From CAZHGD01 sp964531735 (GTDB taxonomy: Bacteria > Armatimonadota > UBA10988), in the NCBI GenBank assembly GCA_964531735.1, contig CAZHGD010000227.1:1-9798 (forward strand): a DNA stretch of 9,798 nt, in the 5' to 3' direction. Shown here one piece after another: positions 1 through 6,365 of the stretch. Made by a program: the position numbers and the translations under genes. Below the pieces are notes generated by a model. It saw only the letters and a list, made by a program, of their open reading frames with translations, had not been told where the DNA came from and did not search any database. Numbering within the stretch: the first letter of the stretch is position 1; every line of letters starts with the position of its first letter.

Positions 1-16
1 CTGGCCGCCCGGTGGG

Positions 17-115
17 TTAGGCGCGGCAGGAGGACCGGTGTGAACTACCTATAATGGCGATCACCACCAACAGCTCAATCAGGGTGAAGCCGGTCCGTCG
101 GGTGATGCGAGTCAT
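17..115 (-). pseudogene. Truncated type IV prepilin-like ORF (32 aa)
   Basis: The ATG at 115 is preceded by GAGAGGA (121-127) with a 5-base spacer, so the start looks genuine. The product begins MTRITRRTGFTLIELLVVIA, a textbook class III signal: basic leader, G9/F10 prepilin-peptidase cleavage site, glutamate at +5 of the mature protein, then the hydrophobic helix. Normal pilins and pseudopilins continue after AIIG with more helix (ILAAIAIP-like) and a globular domain of 80-150 residues. Here the match stops at residue 23, nine unrelated residues follow (SSHRSSCRA), and then TAA. The +1 frame has a TAG at the break, so one simple frameshift does not restore a pilin. I read it as a pilin gene broken by deletion, rearrangement or an assembly join. 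A real micro-protein is less likely. An intact pilin would be inserted in the membrane and processed by PilD. The leader is certain; its status as a pseudogene is inferred. Confidence 0.6.
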
Positions 116-200
116 GATGATCCTCTCGCCGCTCGCCGCCCCGCGGTACAGCCTGGTTGCCGTGCCGCTGCGGACATGGTAACGACGCCGTCTGGTGCGA

Positions 201-230
201 AGTGTACGATATTCGCCCAGCGCGGATCAA
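201..230 (-). promoter_or_regulatory. Candidate sigma-70-type promoter for the prepilin ORF
   Basis: On the minus strand, TTGATC (225-230, four of six matches to TTGACA) is followed after 18 bases by TACACT (201-206, four of six matches to TATAAT). Transcription would start near 194, giving a leader of about 80 bases before the ATG at 115. The region is locally less GC-rich than its surroundings. The call rests on motif match and position only. Confidence 0.33.
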
Positions 231-239
231 CCACTGGTA

Positions 240-267
240 CGGCCCGGCTCGGTGACGCCGCGGGCCG
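240..267 (-). terminator. GC hairpin just after the small membrane-protein gene
   Basis: CGGCCCG (240-246) and CGGGCCG (261-267) form a perfect 7-bp inverted repeat with a 14-base loop, starting 2 bases past the stop codon at 269-271. No run of T follows on the minus strand, so it is not a classical intrinsic terminator. It could be a U-less terminator or an mRNA 3'-end stabiliser. It lies just upstream of the candidate prepilin promoter, which fits a transcription-unit boundary. Confidence 0.3.
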
Positions 268-268
268 C

Positions 269-559
269 TCAGCGCTTCTTGTTGAACTGGTTCCAGAGCC
301 ACACGCCGCCGGCGAACAGGAAGACGGCGACCGAGCCGAACCACAGCAGCTTGAGCAGCATCACGCCGAAGATCTTGGTGGCGACGTACGTGGCCAGCGC
401 GCCGAGCGCGATGCCGCCCCAGTTGAGGCTGTCCTCGCGGCGCTTCACCGGGCGACTGGTGGCCGAGGTGGTGCCCACGCCCAGTTCGGACTCCAGTTCC
501 GCCTCAATCTCGCGTAGCGTCTGCTCGCGCTCATCACCGCTCGTGCCCAATCGGCCCAT
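269..559 (-). CDS. Small two-helix membrane protein (96 aa), unknown function
   Basis: The ATG at 559 has AGGAG (567-571) with a 7-base spacer, which decides the start over an in-frame ATG 39 bases upstream. It overlaps the end of the Nudix gene by 26 bases, so the two are probably translationally coupled. The protein has an acidic, charged N-terminal helix (about residues 8-27, many E, R and L), a short Thr/Ser/Arg linker (28-42), and two hydrophobic helices near residues 46-66 and 68-89, ending in the basic tail NQFNKKR. No catalytic motif is visible and I do not recognise the family. It is probably an inner-membrane protein with both ends in the cytoplasm, the basic tail fitting the positive-inside rule. 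The strong ribosome-binding site and tight coupling argue that it is a real gene. Confidence 0.72.
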   Translation of the reverse strand: MGRLGTSGDEREQTLREIEAELESELGVGTTSATSRPVKRREDSLNWGGIALGALATYVATKIFGVMLLKLLWFGSVAVFLFAGGVWLWNQFNKKR

Positions 560-1241
560 GGTCCCACTCCTGGTCGTCTGCCGGCAGGCCCGCTGCAATC
601 AGCGTCCTGCTCCAGCCTTCGAATTCCACTTCGGCGCTCATCAAGCGTAGCACATCGGGGGCGAACCAACCCACCGCGGCCAACTTGTCCGTCTCGCGCA
701 CGTCGCAACCGGTGTAGTAGTCACCAGCCACCGACAGGATGACCACCACCCCGACGTGGACGCGGTCCACCGGTGTGGCGTCCAGCGCCAGGAACCCGTG
801 TATCGCCAGCCGGCCCAACGGCCCGTCGGTGGTGCTCGGCAGCACCAGTTCTTCGGCCAACTCGCGCTGCAGGCCGACGGCCAGCGGGTTCGGGCGCAGT
901 ACCGGACTGCCGATGGCGAGGTCGGCCGCCAGATGCTCGTCGTTCAGGTGGCCGCCGACGCCCAACGAGTGCAGCCCGACCAAACGGCCCTCGCCGGAGG
1001 CCGGCAAGCGGCGATAGGCGAAGTACCGGCCGGCGGCATCGCGCAGCAGCACGTACGGAATGACCTGTCGCCAGGTCTCATCGGTCTCGACCTCCGCGCG
1101 CGGCAGGAACCGACCGGCTTCGGACAGCGCCGTCAACAGGTGGTCGTGCGCCGGGCCGGACTGATATTGCACGAAGCCCACTCGACCAGCGAACGCCTCA
1201 GCCACCAGGGCCGCCGGCACGCACCAGATCCGCTCACTCAA
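534..1241 (-). CDS. Nudix-fold (MutT-related) protein with an expanded Nudix box
   Basis: The 235-residue protein starts at TTG 1241, with GGGAG (1249-1253) placed 7 bases upstream. A Nudix signature is visible in two parts: GVGGHLNDE (94-102) and RELAEELVL (126-134), the latter supplying the REx2EE core (R126, E127, E130, E131) that binds the catalytic metal. The stretch between the glycine-rich part and the REx2EE helix is about 15 residues longer than in the canonical 23-residue Nudix box, and the glycine that normally follows EE is replaced by valine. Flanking strands such as IPYVLLRD (61-68) and VHVGVVVILSV (161-171) fit the Nudix beta sandwich. Such proteins usually hydrolyse a nucleoside diphosphate linked to another group; the substrate cannot be read here. 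It resembles predicted MutT-family phosphoesterases with an N-terminal extension. It lies 36 bases after the preceding gene and overlaps the following one by 26 bases. Confidence 0.75.
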   Translation of the reverse strand: MSERIWCVPAALVAEAFAGRVGFVQYQSGPAHDHLLTALSEAGRFLPRAEVETDETWRQVIPYVLLRDAAGRYFAYRRLPASGEGRLVGLHSLGVGGHLNDEHLAADLAIGSPVLRPNPLAVGLQRELAEELVLPSTTDGPLGRLAIHGFLALDATPVDRVHVGVVVILSVAGDYYTGCDVRETDKLAAVGWFAPDVLRLMSAEVEFEGWSRTLIAAGLPADDQEWDHGPIGHER

Positions 1242-1277
1242 GTTGTCGCTCCCAGAGGCCGTCGGGCCACGCGTCGG

Positions 1278-2030
1278 TCAGGTCTCCGCGGCGAGCGACT
1301 GCTTGACGTGGTCGAACTCTTCCTCAATCTCGCGCATCCGCACCTTGACGTCCTCGATGCGGGTCTCGCCGAGCTTGTCACCCAGCACCTGCGCCATCAT
1401 CAGGTTGGCCAGTGAGCGGTCGAAGCTCTGGGCCAGATCCTGCAGGCCGGCGCACTGTTCGCTGAACATCTCGCGCAGGCGGATCTGGTCTTCCTCGCCC
1501 AGGCGCTGTCCGTGCATGTCGAGCAGCCGGCGGATGTTGCCGGTCCGTTCGGCCAGGTCCAGGAAGTCGAGCACCTGCTCGCGGGCCGAGAGAAGCTGCG
1601 CCTGGCCGAGTTCCACCGCGGTGTCTTCGTTGACCTGCCGCTTGAACTCGGCGTAGGTGGACAGGAAGTGCTCGGCGTACTGCGCCAGCGGCTGCGGCAG
1701 CTCCCGCATGCGGCCGATGCGGTCCCACAGGTCGCGGTCGATGCGCGTGTGCAACTGCAACTGCTGGTCGAACACGGTCTCGCGCAAGCGGTCCTGGAAG
1801 TGCCGCCGCGCCACCAGGCCGCCGAGCACCACGGCACCGCACAGCCCGAACCAGACCAACTGCAGCAGCGGACCCAGCGCCGGGGCGGTCATCAGCATGA
1901 TGGCCGCGGCGCCGCCGACACCAAACGAGATCAACCGCTGCGCCTGCTCTTCCGAGTCAACCCGCGCCGCACGGTAATGCCGTCTCATGTCGGCCAGGTC
2001 TACTTCGCTCATCAACTTCTCAGGCCTCAT
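1278..2030 (-). CDS. Two-helix membrane protein with long helical C-terminal part, unknown function
   Basis: With the ATG at 2030 the protein has 250 residues. A TTG at 2036 and an ATG at 2012 are also possible; none has a strong ribosome-binding site, so the start is uncertain. A charged N-terminal helix is followed by two hydrophobic segments (about 34-50 and 54-74). About 175 residues of almost purely helical, charged sequence then run to the C-terminus, rich in E, R, Q and L, with coiled-coil-like stretches near 85-160 and 225-247. No enzymatic motif is apparent and I do not recognise the family. The topology suggests a membrane-anchored protein with a cytoplasmic helical domain, perhaps a scaffold or interaction partner. 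It sits in the same run as the Nudix gene and the small membrane protein, and follows a possible transcription boundary at 2085-2104. Confidence 0.68.
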   Translation of the reverse strand: MRPEKLMSEVDLADMRRHYRAARVDSEEQAQRLISFGVGGAAAIMLMTAPALGPLLQLVWFGLCGAVVLGGLVARRHFQDRLRETVFDQQLQLHTRIDRDLWDRIGRMRELPQPLAQYAEHFLSTYAEFKRQVNEDTAVELGQAQLLSAREQVLDFLDLAERTGNIRRLLDMHGQRLGEEDQIRLREMFSEQCAGLQDLAQSFDRSLANLMMAQVLGDKLGETRIEDVKVRMREIEEEFDHVKQSLAAET

Positions 2031-2084
2031 GTCCAACTACTATGGGACTCCGTGACCCCCCTGATTGTTACGCCGTGGGTGCGA

Positions 2085-2104
2085 CCGGCGGTTCACTCCG
2101 CCGG
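2085..2104 (-). terminator. GC hairpin with the stop codon in its loop
   Basis: CCGGCGG (2085-2091) and CCGCCGG (2098-2104) form a perfect 7-bp inverted repeat with a 6-base loop that contains the TGA stop (2093-2095) of the multi-pass membrane protein gene. No T run follows on the minus strand, so this is not a classical intrinsic terminator. Together with the 62-base gap to the next start, it is the best candidate for the end of the four-gene polymerase X unit. It could instead influence mRNA stability. Confidence 0.33.
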
Positions 2105-3133
2105 CGTGCGCGGTTGCCAGGTGCCGGCCGGCGCCGCCGGCTCGCTGGCGACGGCCAACTCATCGGGGCGCGCGCGGCCGGGCACACGGCGCCGGCGCCG
2201 CCGCACCGCCAACGTGGCCAGCGACGAATCGCCGTCGGCGCCGCCCCAGGCGCGGTAGTAGACCAAGTCACCCAGGCGCAACCAGGTGCGCAGTGCCACC
2301 CAGGCCGTGACCGCCGCCGTGGCGGCGAGGGCGGCGAGCAACGGCAGCAGCACGGCGGCGGCGGCGGATGGTCTGGCCATGGTGGCCAGGTGGCGCGAGC
2401 CGGCCCACAGCCACAAGGCCGGGAGACCCACCGCCACGTACAGCAATCCGCGGAGCAGTGACCGGCCCAGCAGTGCCCAGCCGCTCAGCGCGGCGAACCG
2501 GATGGCGCTGCCGACGGAACGCACGGCCGCCCGGTCCTCGGTCACCAGCGCGGCGCGGTAGAAGGCGGCGGCCAGCCGCAGCAGTTCGCGCGCGCCGTAG
2601 CTGAGCACCACCAGCGTGCCCATGCCGATCAGCCAGCACGGCCCGCGCGCGGCCCAGGCGTGGCGGGTGGCCGCCAGCCCGCGTCCGCCGAGCACCTCGC
2701 CCAGCACGTCCAGGCTGGCCCCGGAGAGCAGCGCCGCCACGAAGACCAGACCGACCACATCGAGTACCTGTCGCCCGAGCCACAGCCCGGCGGGCTGCAC
2801 CAGGAGTCGGGCCGCGAGACCAGCCAGCGAGCTTCGGCGCAGGCCAGCGGCGCTCTCGGTGGCGCGCAGCAACCGGTCACTGCGCTCGAGGAGCCAGGCC
2901 TCGACCGCCGTGAGCAGGCCGCCCACGATCAGCAGCACGAGCGCCAGGCCCTGGAGGGCGTGCCAGCGTTCGACGGCGGTCAGGTCACCCCATTCGCGAG
3001 CGAGCACGGTCAGGGCCGCCAAGCCCGCCAGGAACAGCGGCACCTCGCCGGCACAGGCGGCGGCGAGCAGGCGGGGACGCTGCCAGAGCACGGCCGCGGC
3101 GCGTCCGTAAGCGGCCAGGATGCCGGTTCTCAC
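2093..3133 (-). CDS. Multi-pass integral membrane protein, unknown function
   Basis: The 346-residue protein starts at GTG 3133, whose GTGA overlaps the TGA stop of the upstream TPR gene. This 4-base overlap implies translational coupling and compensates for a weak ribosome-binding site. Hydrophobic segments fall near residues 22-45, 59-80, 123-147, 165-190, 215-245 and 258-282, giving roughly six membrane helices. Between helices 4 and 5, a stretch reading YRAALVTEDRAAVRSVGSAI resembles the amphipathic connector seen in several families of predicted bacterial membrane proteins with repeated helix pairs. That is a similarity by eye, not an assignment. The C-terminus is a cytoplasmic-type tail with six consecutive arginines (311-316) and then a Pro/Ala-rich end, probably disordered. 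No transport or catalytic motif is visible. Partnership with the preceding TPR membrane protein is likely from the coupling, but its nature is unknown. Confidence 0.72.
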   Translation of the reverse strand: MRTGILAAYGRAAAVLWQRPRLLAAACAGEVPLFLAGLAALTVLAREWGDLTAVERWHALQGLALVLLIVGGLLTAVEAWLLERSDRLLRATESAAGLRRSSLAGLAARLLVQPAGLWLGRQVLDVVGLVFVAALLSGASLDVLGEVLGGRGLAATRHAWAARGPCWLIGMGTLVVLSYGARELLRLAAAFYRAALVTEDRAAVRSVGSAIRFAALSGWALLGRSLLRGLLYVAVGLPALWLWAGSRHLATMARPSAAAAVLLPLLAALAATAAVTAWVALRTWLRLGDLVYYRAWGGADGDSSLATLAVRRRRRRVPGRARPDELAVASEPAAPAGTWQPRTPAE

Positions 3134-3786
3134 GGCTCGGTCTCGCCAGCCTGGCGCTGTTTGAGCAGGCGGTAAGCATCGAGGCCGGCCACCACCGGCA
3201 GCACGGCCAGCACGGCGAGCAGCAGCCAGAAGCCGACGCCGACGGCGCTGAGGACGGCGAATGGACTGCCGCCGCCGCGGGCCATATGGCGTACCACGCC
3301 GGGCAAGGCGGTCAGCTTCCAGACCACCCCACCGGCGGCCAGCAGGCAGATGACCAGGTAGACCACGCCGCGGCCCAGGTCGCCGGCGTAGGCCTGGCCC
3401 AGCCCAGGCAGGATCAGCGAACGGACCGCCGCCATTTCGGGGGTCCGTTCGAGCAGCACCGGATCGAGCGGTTCGACATCGGACCCCGACAGGTCACCCG
3501 CCAGGGCCAGCGTGGCGCGTCCCAGGCCCACCTCGGCGCCGGGCAGGCCGGGCGACAGCTCCAGCGCGCGCTGGTAGCACTGGAGCGCGGCGTCCCAGTC
3601 CTCGGCGTCGGCGTTCAGGTCGCCCATGAGGCAGAACACCGGCGCCGAGGTGGGTTCGAGGGCGAGGGCGTCGTCGGCGGCGCGCCAGGCAGCTTGATAG
3701 TCACCGCGGCGACGTTGCAGCGCGGCGGTGGACAGAATCCGCTCGAGCGCGGCGCGACGGCGCTCCTCGTCGCCCTCAGATTTCAT
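3130..3786 (-). CDS. TPR-repeat protein with C-terminal membrane helices
   Basis: The 218-residue protein starts at ATG 3786, with GGGAGG (3790-3795) three bases upstream, and overlaps the nucleotidyltransferase gene by 11 bases. Residues about 18-47 and 48-81 form two tetratricopeptide-like repeats; the second carries W64, A66, Y71, A74 and P79 in the expected spacing. A linker (95-120) leads to the motif RSLILPGLGQAYAGDLGRG (122-140). This resembles the PGLGQ-Y-G segment of TM2-like and related small membrane proteins. Helices near 139-159 and 181-201 follow. TPRs usually mediate protein-protein contacts, so this may be a membrane-bound adaptor with its TPR part in the cytoplasm. Its role is not known. 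The 4-base overlap with the next membrane-protein gene suggests that the two products work together. Confidence 0.78.
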   Translation of the reverse strand: MKSEGDEERRRAALERILSTAALQRRRGDYQAAWRAADDALALEPTSAPVFCLMGDLNADAEDWDAALQCYQRALELSPGLPGAEVGLGRATLALAGDLSGSDVEPLDPVLLERTPEMAAVRSLILPGLGQAYAGDLGRGVVYLVICLLAAGGVVWKLTALPGVVRHMARGGGSPFAVLSAVGVGFWLLLAVLAVLPVVAGLDAYRLLKQRQAGETEP

Positions 3787-4543
3787 AGACCTCCCGGTCG
3801 GGCAGACCGGCGGCCGCGCGCAGCTTGCGGTCGGCGTCGGTCAGCGAGTCCAAGTCACCGATGTCGTACCACATGCCCTCGAACTGGTAGCCGTAAACCG
3901 GCACTTGCCGGTGCAGCCACTGCAGGAAGAAGCCCGGCGCATCGGGGTTCAAGCCGTCGCTGAGGTACTCCTTGACGAGCGCCACGTGCGGGCGGAAGAA
4001 CATGTAGCAGCAGATGCCGACCAAGTGCGTCTCGACGACCTTCGGCTTCTCCTTGAAGTCGACCACACGGTCGTTCCCGTCGAGCTTGACCGTGCTGTAC
4101 TTCTTGATCAGTTCCTCGTTGTGGAACTCGTAGACCACGGCGGTGGTGCCGTGCTGGCGGAAGAACTGCTGCGCCTCGCCCAGGCTGAAGTCGAACAGGT
4201 TGTCGCCGGCGACGATCAGCAGGTCGTCGTCCACCGGCGCGTGGGTGATCACGTGCGCCGCGTCACCAATGGCGCCCAGCCGGTCGGCGTTCTCGAAGGT
4301 GCCGTCGTTATAGACCGCGATGCGGTCAGCTTCGGGCCGCGCGCCGGCCCAGGCCACGAAGTCGTCGTAGAACCGATTGTTCGAGACCACATGGATCCGC
4401 GTGACGCCGTCCATCTCGTTGATGCGGTCCATGATATGGTCGATGATCAGCTTCGGTCCCACCGGCAGCAGCGGCTTGGCCCGGTTCTCCGTCAGCGGGT
4501 AGAGCCGGGTGGCATACCCGGCGGCCAGAATAATCGCTTCCAT
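3776..4543 (-). CDS. Sugar-1-phosphate nucleotidyltransferase (RmlA-like)
   Basis: The 255-residue cytoplasmic enzyme belongs to the NTP-transferase family, which joins a sugar 1-phosphate to a nucleoside triphosphate, giving an NDP-sugar and pyrophosphate. The N-terminal nucleotide-binding loop is LAAGYATRLYPLT (6-18), with the conserved lysine in AKPLLPVG (K24). GDN (113-115) supplies the metal-binding aspartate, FKEKP (163-167) the sugar-phosphate-binding lysine, and WYDIGD (225-230) the second acidic site. The length equals a single catalytic domain, with no hexapeptide-repeat acyltransferase extension. The substrate (glucose versus another sugar; dTTP, UTP or CTP) cannot be fixed from sequence by eye; thymidylyl- or uridylyltransferase is most likely. 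The ATG at 4543 directly follows the polX stop (TGAATG), with AAGGA (4551-4555) 7 bases upstream. Expected pathways are surface polysaccharide or glycan synthesis, although no glycosyltransferase is nearby. Confidence 0.9.
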   Translation of the reverse strand: MEAIILAAGYATRLYPLTENRAKPLLPVGPKLIIDHIMDRINEMDGVTRIHVVSNNRFYDDFVAWAGARPEADRIAVYNDGTFENADRLGAIGDAAHVITHAPVDDDLLIVAGDNLFDFSLGEAQQFFRQHGTTAVVYEFHNEELIKKYSTVKLDGNDRVVDFKEKPKVVETHLVGICCYMFFRPHVALVKEYLSDGLNPDAPGFFLQWLHRQVPVYGYQFEGMWYDIGDLDSLTDADRKLRAAAGLPDREVYEI

Positions 4544-6268
4544 TCAGTCGTCCTTCAGTCGTTCAAGCAGTCCGTCGACCCTGCGCGTGTTGAGCAGGTC
4601 GGCGCTCGTCAACCAGGCCCGCCGGGCCTGCATGACGCCGTAGCGCATGTTCGCGAACTGGTCGGTGGCGTGAGCATCGGTGCTCAGCACGATGTCGGCG
4701 CCCCGCCGGCGTGCCCGCCGGGCCATCACCTCGTCCAGATCGAGTCGTTCGGGTGCGGCGTTCAGCTCCAGGGCGACACCGTGCGCCACGGCGGCGTCCA
4801 CCACGGTATCGAATTCGAAGGTGAAGCCTTCCCGTCGACACAGCAGCCGCCCGGTCGGATGACCAAGCACATCGACCACGCCGCTGGACACGGCCCTGAC
4901 CAAGCGCTCGGTCATCCGGGCCTCGTCCATCTGGAACGCGACATGCACCGACGCTACCACGATATCCAACTCGGCCAGAAGGTCAAGGCCCAGGTCGAGA
5001 CGGCCGTCGGTGAGGATGTCCACTTCGATGCCGCGGAGCAGCCGCACCTCCGGGACCTGCTCCTGCGCCCGCGCGATATCGTCCCACTGCGCCCGGACTC
5101 GCCGTTCGTCCAACCCATTGGCCACCTGTAGCGACTGGCTGTGGTCGGTGATGGCCAGATAGGCGTAGCCCAGGTCGCGAGCCGCTACGGCCAGGTCGGC
5201 AATGGCGTGCTGCCCGTCGCTCCACAGCGAGTGGACGTGCAGGTCGCCACGCAGGTCGCCAAGCTCCAGCAAGGCGGGCAGCGTGTTGGCTTCGGCGGCG
5301 TCGAACTCGCCGGCGTCCTCGCGCAGTTCGGGCGGAATCCACGGCAGTCCCACCGCCGCGTAGACGTCTGCTTCGCTGGCCGAAGCCACCGGCGGCGTGC
5401 CCTCGCCGGCGTCCAGCGCGAAGACACCGTACTCGTTGATGGTCAGCCCGCGGGCGCGAGCGCGAGAGCGCAGTGCAATGTTGTGCGCCTTGGAGCCGGT
5501 GAAGTACTGGAGCGCGGCGCCCCAGCTCGCCGGCGGCACCACCCGCAGGTCGGCGTTCAGGCCGGCCAGTCGCACGGCGGCTTTGGTCTCGCCCCGGCCG
5601 ACCACTTCGGCCACCTCGGGCGCCGTAACGAACGCCTCGATCACCGCCGCACCGGCGTCGGCCGCCACCAGCAGGTCGATGTCCTTGGTCGTGTCGCGCC
5701 CGCGCCGCAGGCTGCCGGCCAGGCTGACCGCCGACACGCCGGGCACCGCGCGCAAGCGTTCGAGCAGCGGCTCCGCGACCATCAGGGCTTGCGCGCCGAG
5801 CACACGCTCGCGCCCGCGGCGCCAGAGCGCGATGTTGGCCAGCAGTTTCTCCTCGCTACGCGCGCCGAACCCCTTGAGGCCGCGCAGCCGCTGCGCGGTG
5901 GCCGCCGCTTCCAGTTCGGCGATGCTGGTCAGACCGAGCTCCTCGTGCAGGCGCTTGGCCGTCTTCGGGCCCAGTTCGGGCACCTCCAGCATCTGGACCA
6001 GCCCGGCCGGAATCTCAGCCTGCAGGTCGACCAGGAACTGCACCTGACCGGTGGTCAGCAACTCGTCGATCTTGGCGGCGATGGCCTTGCCGATGCCGGG
6101 CAGCCGCTCCAACTCGCCGCGGGCGCGCACCGCCTGGATGTCCTCGGTCAGGCCGCGCACCGTGTCGGCCGCGCGCTGGTAGCTGCGCACGCGAAACTCG
6201 TCGGCCCCCTGAAGCTGCAGCAGGTCGGCGATGGTGCGGAAGACCTGGATGACATCCTTGTTGGTCAT
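4544..6268 (-). CDS. polX: DNA polymerase X with C-terminal PHP domain
   Basis: The 574-residue protein matches the usual length of bacterial family X polymerases with a PHP domain, which act in gap filling and base-excision or end repair. Order of parts: an N-terminal 8-kDa-like domain opening MTNKDVIQVF; helix-hairpin-helix motifs at LPGIGKAIAAKI (56-67), VPELGPKTAKRL (96-107) and LKGFGARSEEKL (131-142); the nucleotidyltransferase palm with GSLRRG (185-190), D196 and D198, and the third aspartate D240; TGSKAHN (257-263). The PHP domain has DLHVHS (342-347), D351, TDHS (374-377), E415, H442, H470 and DAH (531-533). These are the metal ligands expected for the Mn-dependent 3'-5' exonuclease or phosphoesterase activity reported for such enzymes. 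All catalytic positions look intact. The start at ATG 6268 is chosen by family N-terminus; upstream sequence lacks a good ribosome-binding site, so the start could be weakly translated. Confidence 0.95.
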   Translation of the reverse strand: MTNKDVIQVFRTIADLLQLQGADEFRVRSYQRAADTVRGLTEDIQAVRARGELERLPGIGKAIAAKIDELLTTGQVQFLVDLQAEIPAGLVQMLEVPELGPKTAKRLHEELGLTSIAELEAAATAQRLRGLKGFGARSEEKLLANIALWRRGRERVLGAQALMVAEPLLERLRAVPGVSAVSLAGSLRRGRDTTKDIDLLVAADAGAAVIEAFVTAPEVAEVVGRGETKAAVRLAGLNADLRVVPPASWGAALQYFTGSKAHNIALRSRARARGLTINEYGVFALDAGEGTPPVASASEADVYAAVGLPWIPPELREDAGEFDAAEANTLPALLELGDLRGDLHVHSLWSDGQHAIADLAVAARDLGYAYLAITDHSQSLQVANGLDERRVRAQWDDIARAQEQVPEVRLLRGIEVDILTDGRLDLGLDLLAELDIVVASVHVAFQMDEARMTERLVRAVSSGVVDVLGHPTGRLLCRREGFTFEFDTVVDAAVAHGVALELNAAPERLDLDEVMARRARRRGADIVLSTDAHATDQFANMRYGVMQARRAWLTSADLLNTRRVDGLLERLKDD

Positions 6269-6365
6269 GGTGGTGAACGGTTTCGCGCAGCGGCGGCCGA
6301 GACCTCTCGCGCGGCTGGCAGGAGCTGCCGTCGGCAAGACCAAGACCGCCGCCAGGAGGCGGCGC
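6269..6365. promoter_or_regulatory. Divergent intergenic region between polX and the oxidoreductase gene
   Basis: This 97-base gap separates the divergent starts at 6268 (minus) and 6366 (plus), so it should hold both promoters. I see no convincing -35/-10 pair on either strand; the stretch is very GC-rich. Its one clear element is the hairpin at 6347-6364, described separately. Functional assignment is by position only. Confidence 0.4.
6347..6364 (+). promoter_or_regulatory. Hairpin enclosing the ribosome-binding site of the oxidoreductase gene
   Basis: CGCCGCC (6347-6353) and GGCGGCG (6358-6364) form a perfect 7-bp all-GC stem closed by the tetraloop AGGA (6354-6357). The strong Shine-Dalgarno AGGAGG (6354-6359) lies in the loop and the 3' arm, and the GTG start (6366) follows one base after the stem. 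The ribosome-binding site fixes that start (6-base spacer). In mRNA the stem would partly hide the site, which could lower translation or make it responsive to a trans factor. Chance formation in GC-rich DNA is possible. Confidence 0.4.

Noticed and set aside
50..55. TATAAT on the plus strand
   Set aside because: It arises from the pilin-helix codons ATT ATA read on the other strand; there is no -35 and no gene downstream on that strand.
3728..5131. Long plus-strand open frame (467 codons) opposite polX and the nucleotidyltransferase
   Set aside because: It is the antisense shadow of two clearly identified genes in GC-rich DNA; the product is His/Val/Gln-rich with no recognisable domain and no ribosome-binding site.
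6269..6343. N-terminal 25-residue extension of polX to an ATG at 6343
   Set aside because: Family members begin at the MTNKDV-type N-terminus; the extension is Arg/Ala-rich and unconserved in appearance.
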